DNA from: Dasania marina DSM 21967
Lineage (GTDB): Bacteria; Pseudomonadota; Gammaproteobacteria; Pseudomonadales; Dasaniaceae
Direction of reading: 5' to 3'
NCBI RefSeq assembly: GCF_000373485.1
Contig: NZ_KB891576.1
Location: 620,001 to 684,000, forward strand
Length of the DNA: 64,000 nucleotides
Part shown: positions 10,251 to 19,208 of the stretch, piece after piece
Layout: each line of letters begins with the position of its first letter
Position numbering within the stretch: position 1 is the first letter of the stretch
Made by a program: the position numbers and the translations under genes
Notes under the pieces: generated by a model
Seen by the model: the letters and a program-made list of their open reading frames with translations, nothing else
Databases searched by the model: none
Told to the model about the DNA's origin: nothing

Positions 10251-11198
10251 TCATAAAATGAGCATATACAGCACAGCAGCAGCTATCAAAAATCCTGCCC
10301 CAGCGAAAACCCAGGTCATTAATGCTGATTTTTTACCGGGCTCAGCTTCAGTTACAGTCGCTCTAGCAGCGGTGACTGCTTTATCAGCCTCACCGAGACT
10401 AAATTGAAATTCCACTTGCCCAAATCGAACCATATCACCTGATTTCAGGTAACTGGACAAACCTTTATTATCATTAACAAAGGTGCCATTGGATGACATC
10501 AGGTCTGTTAGCTTCCAACGCTTGGCTTCATGTATTAATTGGGCATGGTTAGTCGACACGCTGCCATCATCAATACACACATCACAATCGGCTGAGCGAC
10601 CAATTTCCCACTTAGTGATTTTGTCACGGGTAGTAAACTTAAAGACTTTACCCTTCATATCCCCGTTTAGACAGATCAACACAGGCTCGTCATGTACAAT
10701 ATTCTCAGCAGTAATAGCGTCTTTATCTTCTTCGGCATGCTTCTTTAGCTCATCTAAAGACATCACTAATGTGCCATCCGCTGAAGGCGTATCATCTAAC
10801 GCCCAGCTCTTAGGCGCCGCATAAGCTTGCGTATTAGACTCTACCAGCACTTCAGCATCACTCGATGCTGCAACAGTAGAATCCTCTTCATCAAGCCCCA
10901 TCACTGTCACTCTGTAAGCAAAACTATCAAACTTTATAATATCGCCGTGCTTAGCGGTAACAGCCCCTACAGTTTTAACATCGTTGACAAAGGTACTATT
11001 GGTTGAGCCCAAGTCTTCGACCAACACCTCATTATTGTTAACGGTGAGCTGGGCGTGTTTTCTCGACAAACGCTCCTGCTCAATAACCACATCACAAGCC
11101 GCTCCACGACCAACGATGACTACAGCGGTTAATTCAATGGGATCTGCCCCATTTAAAGGCTTCAACAATATCGTTGGAGTAATCTCACTTGAAGTCAT
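10251..11198 (-). CDS. Membrane protein with two FHA domains
   Basis: Two forkhead-associated (phosphothreonine-binding) domains are visible. The first, near residues 20-95, has VGRGAACD, SRKHAQ and GSTNSTFVND. The second, near 195-275, has IGRSADCD, STNHAQ and SSNGTFVND. The linker carries Thr motifs (EDSTV, DGTLVMS) similar to those in the kinase N terminus. A C-terminal hydrophobic helix (about 290-314) makes it a tail-anchored cytoplasmic protein. The start has a good AGGTGA ribosome site. Known biology: FHA domains recruit proteins phosphorylated on Thr. Inference: a membrane scaffold that links the kinase to its targets in the same operon. Confidence 0.9.
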   Translation of the reverse strand: MTSSEITPTILLKPLNGADPIELTAVVIVGRGAACDVVIEQERLSRKHAQLTVNNNEVLVEDLGSTNSTFVNDVKTVGAVTAKHGDIIKFDSFAYRVTVMGLDEEDSTVAASSDAEVLVESNTQAYAAPKSWALDDTPSADGTLVMSLDELKKHAEEDKDAITAENIVHDEPVLICLNGDMKGKVFKFTTRDKITKWEIGRSADCDVCIDDGSVSTNHAQLIHEAKRWKLTDLMSSNGTFVNDNKGLSSYLKSGDMVRFGQVEFQFSLGEADKAVTAARATVTEAEPGKKSALMTWVFAGAGFLIAAAVLYMLIL

Positions 11199-11259
11199 TA
11201 AAATTCACCTATCTTTATGCAGTTAAAATATATAATTTACGATCTTACTTTGCTAATAA

Positions 11260-12099
11260 CTAACGTAGCGCTAACATAATCAACGCCATTATTGTTGCAG
11301 CCAACATACCGGCTAGCAGCGGTAATAAAACAGGCTTATTCGCCAGCCACACTTTACCCAATTTGGCCCCTAAAGCAGTGTTATTCACACACCGTCTTTG
11401 TTCGGGATCAATATCAATAACAATCACGCTAACATTATCCCTGCCACCATGATGTAAAGCTCGCTCTACTAAGGTATCGATAAGCTCTGGTGTATTTTGC
11501 TCTGAATTCAAGATAGTCTCAATCTCATCGTCAGCTAGCTCATCATTTAAACCATCACTACACAATAAGTAGCGATCACCAGACTTAAACTCACCCTCAA
11601 CAGTATCGGGGCTTAATTCACCAACCCCCACAGCTTGAACAATAATATTGCGCTTAGGGTGTTCTCTGGCAGCCTCTTCTGTTAAGCCATTATCTTTTAG
11701 CAACTCAAGATAGGAATGATCGCGGGTTAACAGCTGTAACTTTTGCTTGCGCAAGCGATAGGCTCGGCTATCCCCCACCCACGCAACCGTATAACTATTA
11801 CCAGTGTAGGACATAGCCACAACGGTGGACCCCATCCCCTTAGCATTAATATTGCTTTCTGCCGCCGCCTTTACATCCGCATGGGCTTTTTGTATAGACT
11901 CAACCAAGCCCTGCCCTATTTTTGCAGATGCTTTAATTGTTTTGAGGACGATAGCACTCGCCACCTCGCCGCAGGCATGACCACCCATACCATCAGCAAC
12001 CACCCACAGTTTAGCATTAGCATCCGCTAAGATGGCGTCTTCGTTGTGATCCCTAACAACACCGGTATCGGTTTTAGCATCAAACTCTATCAGCGTCAT
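11260..12099 (-). CDS. PP2C-family Ser/Thr phosphatase with C-terminal membrane anchor
   Basis: The 279-residue product has the PP2C motifs in order: RDHNEDA, VADGMGGH, GDSRAY, CSDGLND and the terminal RDNVSVIVID. The metal-binding Asp residues are kept. A hydrophobic helix at the extreme C terminus (about 255-278) anchors it to the membrane, as in its FHA neighbour. Its start has the ribosome site AAGAGGT and lies only 8 bases after the stop of the cytochrome gene before it. Role: removes phosphate from Ser/Thr residues phosphorylated by the neighbouring kinase. Overall architecture (PP2C, FHA, kinase) parallels PppA/Fha/PpkA modules. Confidence 0.92.
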   Translation of the reverse strand: MTLIEFDAKTDTGVVRDHNEDAILADANAKLWVVADGMGGHACGEVASAIVLKTIKASAKIGQGLVESIQKAHADVKAAAESNINAKGMGSTVVAMSYTGNSYTVAWVGDSRAYRLRKQKLQLLTRDHSYLELLKDNGLTEEAAREHPKRNIIVQAVGVGELSPDTVEGEFKSGDRYLLCSDGLNDELADDEIETILNSEQNTPELIDTLVERALHHGGRDNVSVIVIDIDPEQRRCVNNTALGAKLGKVWLANKPVLLPLLAGMLAATIMALIMLALR

Positions 12100-12107
12100 A
12101 ATACCTC

Positions 12108-13418
12108 TTATTTAAAAGCTTTCTTAATCTGATTCGCTAAGTTTTGAAATTTCAGCGGGCTAAACAGCGCCTCATTTTCTAGGCTACCGTACAGTAAATT
12201 GAGCTGTGTCTCTAACGCGGTACCTTGCTGTAAAGAGATCGTAATACTTTCAATGGCTAAGAAGGCCTGCTCGGCAGTGACAAAATCACGGTATTCACCC
12301 AGCGACGCCTGAGCTAACAAGTTATTTCTTACTGCCTTTAATTGTTGATCGGTGTATTGCTTAGCGACTAACTGGCCATCCAACTCCAGCACTAGCGCCT
12401 GCAATTTAATAATGGCAGCGTTAAGTGCAGGCCTATTAACTAATGAGGCTTTATGCAGGGCAATCAATGCGGCCTTCAAGGCTTTATGCTGCTCTGGCGC
12501 TATAACGTCGAGCAATGATAGCAGCATCATCGCACTGGCATCATTCAGCCGCACAGCCCCGGGAGGCATGCCCTTTTTAGCACTGGTTGGCTGCCAACGC
12601 GTATCACTCATAGCGTGGTGGCAGGCATGACAATCATAAAAAAACAGCTCAGGCACCACGGCCTCACTATTCACCAGCTTTTCTTGCATCAGATTTAAGC
12701 TAGATTTCAGCATTTCAACTTGGCCAACAACCCAAAGTTTAAACCCGCTAATATAGGGTTTACGGGTTTTATAATCAGCATCGACGGTAAAGTGCGCGGG
12801 CTGATTGGCGGAAAAAGTCTCTAACTCAAAGCTTAATCGTGGATGGCCAGCGCCCATGATTTCGTGGCTAGCCATTTTATTGCTAGTACCATAATGGCAG
12901 GAGATACACAGCTTAGCTCTGGCCACGCCATCTTCTGTTGGATACATATTTTTATCTAAGTTCTGCTGGTGCGTCACGCCCTCTTCGGTATGGCTTTCTA
13001 TCCATTGTTGCGAGCCGCCATGGCAGGCCTCACAAGCTACACCGTCGTTAATTTGGAACTTAGGACCACGTTGCTCTTTCGCCACATTATCGGTATGGCA
13101 ATCCAAGCATATCTTTGCTGTATGAGCACTAGGCAAACCTAGATTTTTAGCTATACGTTTTGATTCTGATGACAGTAATGTTTTGTAGGCTCTAGCATGC
13201 CGATCTTCGGTAGACCAAATGCGATACTCATTAAGCATCACGTTTTTATCTTCAACCGCTTTGCTTTTACCATGGCAAACACTACTGGCACAACTAGCCA
13301 CCCCTAGATGCTGATCCTCATCATATTGCGGCAAGGCAACAGCCTGCACAGATATAAGGGCGAGTAAAATAACAGCGACCCTTGTGTTTAATAATGCCAC
13401 GGTGTTGAAAAAAGCCAC
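12108..13418 (-). CDS. Pentahaem c-type cytochrome (cytochrome c554-like)
   Basis: A signal peptide (first ~28 residues) sends this 436-residue protein to the periplasm. Four standard haem motifs are present (CLDCH, CEACH, CISCH, CHACH), plus an N-terminal CASSVCH, which is a CX4CH spacing rather than CXXCH. The region around residues 35-250 resembles the cytochrome c554/multihaem family, with conserved YRIWSTEDRHARAY-type spacing between hemes. The C-terminal 170 residues are helical and haem-free. It lies between the giant decahaem gene and the phosphatase, so it probably passes electrons within the same route. Substrate unknown. Whether CX4CH is matured as haem cannot be decided from sequence. 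Confidence 0.85.
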   Translation of the reverse strand: MAFFNTVALLNTRVAVILLALISVQAVALPQYDEDQHLGVASCASSVCHGKSKAVEDKNVMLNEYRIWSTEDRHARAYKTLLSSESKRIAKNLGLPSAHTAKICLDCHTDNVAKEQRGPKFQINDGVACEACHGGSQQWIESHTEEGVTHQQNLDKNMYPTEDGVARAKLCISCHYGTSNKMASHEIMGAGHPRLSFELETFSANQPAHFTVDADYKTRKPYISGFKLWVVGQVEMLKSSLNLMQEKLVNSEAVVPELFFYDCHACHHAMSDTRWQPTSAKKGMPPGAVRLNDASAMMLLSLLDVIAPEQHKALKAALIALHKASLVNRPALNAAIIKLQALVLELDGQLVAKQYTDQQLKAVRNNLLAQASLGEYRDFVTAEQAFLAIESITISLQQGTALETQLNLLYGSLENEALFSPLKFQNLANQIKKAFK

Positions 13419-13490
13419 TGCACATTCACTCCTTTATTTTTGTTTTATACATCACTGCTATTACAGCGACGGTTGTTAATGTCTTAGCGC

Positions 13491-16400
13491 CTAATCTTCC
13501 ACAAACCAAAGTTCGCCATTTTTATTTAAATACATTTTCTCCATTTCCATTTTATTCAAGGGCCGCGAGCCACGACGACCAAACACCGCAATTTGACCAC
13601 CGGTTTCATCAACACCGCGATCACGCTCCAAGGGCCTAGATAAACTGAGCGCTGGCTTACCAGTTTGATAGTGAGCAATCAATTGCGGCTTAGGATCTGG
13701 ACTAAAGCCATAAAACTTAGGTTGTGACTCAGGCGAGGTTAATTGCAACACTTTCAAACCGCCACTACCATCAGCCACATAGCCTATGAGTGAAGCGTTA
13801 GTGGTAGCCACCACAACATCCCGACTGTCTTTCAGAGCACCCTCGGCATTAAAGCGTTGATACTCAACCATGGCATCGGGTTGGGTAATATCGACAATCA
13901 CTATACCTTCATCACCAGCAGCAACATAGGCGTAGGTTCTGGCCAAGTGCATTTTATACGCTTTATTAATGGCGATGGTATTGTTGGCAACCAACACAGG
14001 TTTAGCAACGTTAGTAATATCAATGGCTTTTAAACCTTCTACATCTGTCACCAGTAAATAGCGAAACTGTATCGCCGTTGCTTGTGCGCCCTGCATAGGC
14101 ACTACAGCAACTAGCGTGGGTTGTAATGGCTTATCTATATCGACAATCACAACACCTTTATCGGCACTAATATAAAGATAGTGACCACCGATGGTGACAT
14201 GCTTAGCGCCCTTTAATACATTGCCCTCGTTCCACGTTACCGCGCGGTTTAAAAAGTTATTTCTAGGCTCGCCATCGGCAAAGGTATTGATATCAACCAG
14301 TATCAAACCCTCTTCGGCATCGGTAATAACGGCGTAGTTATACATGGGATGAAAAGGCTGCTCCTGGTTATCAACTCGCATCAAATCGCCTTGGTTTTTT
14401 AGCGGGTTAATAGGCTGATTCGATGGCAGGGCTATACAGGTGGCGTTTTTAGCCTTTATATGAGCATCGTGGCCTAAGGGGCTATAGGGTGCAGTAATAA
14501 TACGCTGCGATATACCTTTATTGGCGATGCCGGCTACATCATACACTTGCACACCGTCACTACCTTCGGCCACATACAAATACTCACCGCGTAATTGCAG
14601 ACAACTGGCGGTACCCGCTGAGTGTTGATGCAACTTATCTAAGGTTTTATCTTTAGCTAGATGCTGCTGATAAAAGTCGGGGTAGGCATAACGATGTAAA
14701 TAACTGCCTATCACCGCCTGCGGCTCCTGCCACTCGGTAACTTGCACGGCACTAATTTCACCGGCGCCGCCTAACCACGTATTGTAACCAGCAAAATTAA
14801 TAAAGTTGGTACCCTGCATTAACAACTGCGCCATGATGGCGTTGTTATCGTTTTGTTTTGATACATGGCAATCGCTACAGGTTTTGGTTTCTGTTTTACG
14901 CACGGTATGAGCAAAGTGCGGGTTAAAGGCTTGCGAGCTATAACCACTGGCCGCGATAGGCGGCTGCTGCACATAGATTTTTTCACGGTTAGCGTTAGTC
15001 GACGACAACACTAGCGCCGAGGAGGAACGGGTGGGAGCAATTTTGCCGCCCTTGGCTGGGCCACGACGCCCCAGCATAAACACTTGATCTCTAGCCACTT
15101 GCGGGTTGTAGGTAGCATAGTTACGACTCTCACCACCTTCGTAGTGATGGCGCTCGGTTTTGGCATTGGCCTCTATAGGCAGGTGGCAACCGCCACAACT
15201 AGTGGTCCATGAGGTATGGCAGGCATAGCACTCCATATCATCATTAGAGTGGGCCAATTCTTTAGCGGGCACATCATTGCCCCAGTTTTGTTTTTCCGTA
15301 TCGGTGCTCATTAATTTGGCACGGGCGGCTTTTTCGTTGTAGTTAGCATTGCCTTTAGTGACACTGTCTTTCACTAAACTCAATTGCCACTCTTTGTCGG
15401 GGTACAAGGCCGAGCGCTGGAATAATTTATCCCCTACCCATTCAAAACGGCGGCGACCGTCCGGTGTGCGCAATACTGATAAATCCGCACCACCCTCTAG
15501 TGCCGCTGGCCCCGAAGTATAAAGATTAGGATATTCTTTGGCGGTACCGTGGCAATCTTTACAATCGACTTCAACCGCTAAAGCGACTTCGCCGTAGAGA
15601 TGACCGTTACCGTGGTTATCTTGGCCAAAGTGACAATCCACACAGTGCATGCCGACATCAACATGCACGGAGGACATGTGCACTGCTTTGTCGAATTTTT
15701 CTGGATCATCGTCAGCGACCTGTTCACCTTCGGCATCTAACAAATTACCTTTGCGATCGCGTTTAAAAACAGCGCGGAAGTTCCAGCCGTGACCATGGTA
15801 GTCAGCAAACTGGGTGTCGTTCATTTTATCGTTGTTATCCCACACATTTTTCAGGAAATCGAGATCTGCCCACTTACCTCGGGGCGCTGCACCTTCGGGG
15901 TTTCTGTCTAAGACTTTGCGCGTTTCGGCATGAGAAGGGTATTGTTGTTCTTCGGGCCACATCTGTGGCGCATCCGATTCATAATCCCACATGGTGTAAC
16001 CCAAGAAGGTATTCATAAACATATTGGGCTGGTGCATATGGCAAATCATGCACTGGCTGGTGGGGATTGCGCGGGTAAAGGTATGCTCTAGCGGGTGGCC
16101 ACTCTCCTCTTTGTTAATAGTCGTATCTTTGGTGATTGTTTTGCCGTCGTGGCCAAATTTGGCATAGGGCCCAGAGTGACGTGGGTCGCGATCATTGGCA
16201 TAAACCACATGGCAGGAGGCGCAACCGGAGTTGCGGTAATCGCCGGGTTGATCATTGGTGCCTATAAACCAGGTGAGCGGGTCATTTAATCGCGTTTTAG
16301 TAATATTAATGATCGGCACGGAGATACGACCGCCAGTGCCTTCACCGCGGTTTGATTGTTTGAAGTCGGGGCGACCCGGTTCTTCCAAACGCTGTATTTG

Positions 16401-17255
16401 GCCTAAGTTACTGGGCAGGCCAGTTTCTGGAAATAAATTACTGATATTGCGGCCACCGCGTTCAAACACGCGAAAAACATCACCGGGTTTTACCGTTTCC
16501 CATGCCGGCAGCGGATATAAGGCCTCGATAACACCCTTGTCGGCCGCCGCTTGCTTTAAGTGATCAGGAATAACCGGACCTTTTAAAATGGTGCCCTTAC
16601 CGGCGCGGTCATAAGTCTCACCTAAGATATAATTTTTATAAGGCAATATGCCGTTATTGTAAGAAGCGCCACCTAATAACATCGCACCTGTGCTGTGCAA
16701 GCTGCGCATTGATGCCTCGATGGTTTCCTGGTGGCAGCTGCCACAGGCTTCATTGACTATGCGGTAATCGGAGGGGTTAATAAAACGAATAAATTCCGGG
16801 CTTTCGTGGTTGAGCAAAGCGTAGGTACGTTCGGGGTTGCGACTGCTAGGCGTGGGCCATTTATCCGGTATGCGCGGCAGCACATGCGCCTCGCTCATCG
16901 CTGCTAAATAGGCCTCACTACCTTGCTCACTGCTCTCGGGCTTAAACACCGAGATATTACCACCATGGCAATCGGCACAGGCTAATTTAACACCGGGATT
17001 AGCGTGCATGGTTTTGCTGTCGGAGTCGGTATGGCAGCTGGTGCAGCTTTCATTTTTGGCATCAACCTCAAGCTGTGACTGGCTGGCTGGCGAATTAGGG
17101 GCGGTGCTATAATCGCGATCAACCGCATGGTACATGCCCGAGCTATAGGCTGCCGCTGACAGCAGCAACAAACCGCTTGCCCACGCTGCCTTCAGCAATG
17201 GCGATAAGGCCTTGGCGCTAAATGTTTTTACCGTTGCAGTTTTTGATACGAGCAT
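13491..17255 (-). CDS. Giant decahaem c-type cytochrome with LVIVD-repeat propeller
   Basis: A signal peptide is followed by ten CXXCH motifs over roughly the first 810 residues: CTSCH, CADCH, CGSCH, CASCH, CMICH, CVDCH, CKDCH, CYACH, CGGCH, CSDCH. The last 370 residues carry LVIVD-type repeats (VVIVDID, LKAIDITN, IVIVDIT), which usually fold as a beta-propeller on exported proteins. I use ATG 17255; a GTG three codons upstream (17264) is possible. Together with the barrel gene just upstream it suggests an outer-membrane-associated electron carrier or terminal reductase. I do not recognise a named enzyme family; the haem count is comparable to Mtr/Omc proteins but the propeller fusion is different. 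Confidence 0.85.
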   Translation of the reverse strand: MLVSKTATVKTFSAKALSPLLKAAWASGLLLLSAAAYSSGMYHAVDRDYSTAPNSPASQSQLEVDAKNESCTSCHTDSDSKTMHANPGVKLACADCHGGNISVFKPESSEQGSEAYLAAMSEAHVLPRIPDKWPTPSSRNPERTYALLNHESPEFIRFINPSDYRIVNEACGSCHQETIEASMRSLHSTGAMLLGGASYNNGILPYKNYILGETYDRAGKGTILKGPVIPDHLKQAAADKGVIEALYPLPAWETVKPGDVFRVFERGGRNISNLFPETGLPSNLGQIQRLEEPGRPDFKQSNRGEGTGGRISVPIINITKTRLNDPLTWFIGTNDQPGDYRNSGCASCHVVYANDRDPRHSGPYAKFGHDGKTITKDTTINKEESGHPLEHTFTRAIPTSQCMICHMHQPNMFMNTFLGYTMWDYESDAPQMWPEEQQYPSHAETRKVLDRNPEGAAPRGKWADLDFLKNVWDNNDKMNDTQFADYHGHGWNFRAVFKRDRKGNLLDAEGEQVADDDPEKFDKAVHMSSVHVDVGMHCVDCHFGQDNHGNGHLYGEVALAVEVDCKDCHGTAKEYPNLYTSGPAALEGGADLSVLRTPDGRRRFEWVGDKLFQRSALYPDKEWQLSLVKDSVTKGNANYNEKAARAKLMSTDTEKQNWGNDVPAKELAHSNDDMECYACHTSWTTSCGGCHLPIEANAKTERHHYEGGESRNYATYNPQVARDQVFMLGRRGPAKGGKIAPTRSSSALVLSSTNANREKIYVQQPPIAASGYSSQAFNPHFAHTVRKTETKTCSDCHVSKQNDNNAIMAQLLMQGTNFINFAGYNTWLGGAGEISAVQVTEWQEPQAVIGSYLHRYAYPDFYQQHLAKDKTLDKLHQHSAGTASCLQLRGEYLYVAEGSDGVQVYDVAGIANKGISQRIITAPYSPLGHDAHIKAKNATCIALPSNQPINPLKNQGDLMRVDNQEQPFHPMYNYAVITDAEEGLILVDINTFADGEPRNNFLNRAVTWNEGNVLKGAKHVTIGGHYLYISADKGVVIVDIDKPLQPTLVAVVPMQGAQATAIQFRYLLVTDVEGLKAIDITNVAKPVLVANNTIAINKAYKMHLARTYAYVAAGDEGIVIVDITQPDAMVEYQRFNAEGALKDSRDVVVATTNASLIGYVADGSGGLKVLQLTSPESQPKFYGFSPDPKPQLIAHYQTGKPALSLSRPLERDRGVDETGGQIAVFGRRGSRPLNKMEMEKMYLNKNGELWFVED

Positions 17256-17321
17256 TGCTATCACTATCCAGTTATCACGGCAGCCGTGATGTTAAAAAAT
17301 AAAAACAAACCTAGTTACTGC

Positions 17322-19205
17322 TTAATACGCTAGCACTAGGTTAAACAAAAAATAATCTTGGCCATCATCTTCATACAAGTCGTCATAGCCTTCGCCGGGA
17401 ATTAACCGTGCGTAAGAGCCTCTAAACACAATGTTTTGGGTCATAAAAGGCCTATAGGTTAACGACAGTGATACATCTAAGCCTATATCGTCCGCGATAT
17501 CACTTTGGTTTCTCGCCACTTCTAACACCGCGGTATCGTCAAAATACAATTGATTGACGTTGCCACTCAAGCGTAACTCCGGTAACAAATCCATATCGAA
17601 ACCGGCGCCGATTAAAATAATTCCAGGGTTGGTAAAGTTCGATTGCCCCAGCTCTTTAGACGAGCGCATGGAATTTAACACGCCATTGCGAGACGACAGT
17701 GAAACCCTACCGCCGCCAATTAACGGTACGGGCTGGCGTATCCAATAACTGGTATCGCTACCGGCAAATTGAGGATTTTCAAAAATAGCATCGAAACCAG
17801 TAGCCTTATCATCATAGGGGTCGTCATCACCGCTACCATAAAGAAACGATAAACGCGGCCTAAACCAATCAAAATCCATAGAGGCTTCGGCGGCAAAAAA
17901 CACTGCCTCGACATCTACTTTTTGATCAACAAACACACCGGGGTCGTTTTCGCCAAAGGCATAATAGGCTGAGGTAGTTAAATTTAATCGTCCTATATGG
18001 CCATCACCGTTATAGCCTAGGTAGGTAACATCGTAACCGCGCGGTACCTCTCGGCCTAATGACGCAGGCCTGGCAATAAACTCATTGTTATCAAAAAAGA
18101 ACTGCCCCTCTTCGCCATTCTTGTTATGCACAATAGTGAATTGCGACATAAAGCCTTTTATCAATAAATCCTGCCAGTAAAGGTTGGCGGCAAACACATA
18201 ATCATCACGCAAGGCTTTACCATGGTCGTTTAAACCACTATTGGTGTCTTTCTCCATACGCTGAAACACAGCGAGGTTGTATTGAAAAATATTATTATCG
18301 CGGTTACCAAATAAGCGTATGCCTAGCTGATTATCTTGAAACAAAAAGCCTCTAAAGTCAGAGCTAAACGGTTGGATACCCACCCGTATACTATCAAAAT
18401 CAAACTTATCGGACACGTTGCGCAAATGCACATCGGCAAAGGCGGCCTGTAAACCTATGTGACCATCGTAACGGGTATCACCATCCGCTGGGTCTACATT
18501 AATACCCTGCACCTCATCGAGATGCACCTCGTTATAATTGATCACGGGGATAATACGAAATTCGTAATCTGGGGGTCTAAAAACGGTATCGCCTTTATAC
18601 CAAACAAATTCCAAGGCTAGGTTCTGATTGAGTAACCACTGATCGGCGGAGCCGTATACATCAATGTCGCCGCTGTTGTTGGATGAGCTAGCGCCTACCG
18701 GTGTGGGTAGTTGCCTAATTTCATACACTGAGTCAGAAATAATACCGAGGTTAAAAAACCAATCGTCGCCATAAACCGGCTTATCGCCTTTTAAAGTATT
18801 GCGATGATAGGGATCAAACCAATTATCCTCATAACCCAAGGCATCCACTATGCGCCAGCGATCGGGTAGCGGTACCGATGCGGTGTAATCTTTAATACCT
18901 GGCCTAGGTATAGGTGACACTGGATTTTTACGCCGCGTTTGCCTAGGGTCGGCTGCCACCGGCGCACGCTTGGAGCGCACATATTCTTGCTGCTGGGTGA
19001 CTTGCTCCGGTTCGCCCTTCTCAGAATCACACAGCACCGCCTGTTGTTTACCCGGGCGACGACGCTTGGCGGCGCGCTCGCTGTTTTGCTGTTGCTGCAT
19101 CTGCTCTTGGCTGATGCAATCGGTTTGTGCATGCAGCAAGGGGCTGGCGGTTAGCGATAACATCAACCAAGCCGGTGCAACAATAGGCGATAGCGTTTTT
19201 GTCAT
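17322..19205 (-). CDS. Outer-membrane beta-barrel (porin-like) protein
   Basis: The 627-residue product has a signal peptide, then a short basic Gln/Arg-rich linker containing two cysteines. The rest is a long series of alternating aromatic/polar strands typical of large outer-membrane barrels (many FxFDxxR and YxxxGD turns), ending in FNLVLAY. It carries no haem motif. Placed between two multihaem genes, it could be the barrel through which a cytochrome wire crosses the outer membrane, by analogy with MtrB/OmbB. This is inference: I see no sequence hallmark that assigns it to the MtrB family, and an ordinary substrate porin is also possible. Confidence 0.75.
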   Translation of the reverse strand: MTKTLSPIVAPAWLMLSLTASPLLHAQTDCISQEQMQQQQNSERAAKRRRPGKQQAVLCDSEKGEPEQVTQQQEYVRSKRAPVAADPRQTRRKNPVSPIPRPGIKDYTASVPLPDRWRIVDALGYEDNWFDPYHRNTLKGDKPVYGDDWFFNLGIISDSVYEIRQLPTPVGASSSNNSGDIDVYGSADQWLLNQNLALEFVWYKGDTVFRPPDYEFRIIPVINYNEVHLDEVQGINVDPADGDTRYDGHIGLQAAFADVHLRNVSDKFDFDSIRVGIQPFSSDFRGFLFQDNQLGIRLFGNRDNNIFQYNLAVFQRMEKDTNSGLNDHGKALRDDYVFAANLYWQDLLIKGFMSQFTIVHNKNGEEGQFFFDNNEFIARPASLGREVPRGYDVTYLGYNGDGHIGRLNLTTSAYYAFGENDPGVFVDQKVDVEAVFFAAEASMDFDWFRPRLSFLYGSGDDDPYDDKATGFDAIFENPQFAGSDTSYWIRQPVPLIGGGRVSLSSRNGVLNSMRSSKELGQSNFTNPGIILIGAGFDMDLLPELRLSGNVNQLYFDDTAVLEVARNQSDIADDIGLDVSLSLTYRPFMTQNIVFRGSYARLIPGEGYDDLYEDDGQDYFLFNLVLAY

Positions 19206-19208
19206 CGG

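Noticed and set aside
8612-12099. Type VI secretion regulatory module (PpkA/Fha/PppA)
   Set aside because: The kinase, FHA and PP2C trio fits, but no T6SS structural genes (tss, hcp, vgrG, clpV) are present within 30 kb on either side in the window.
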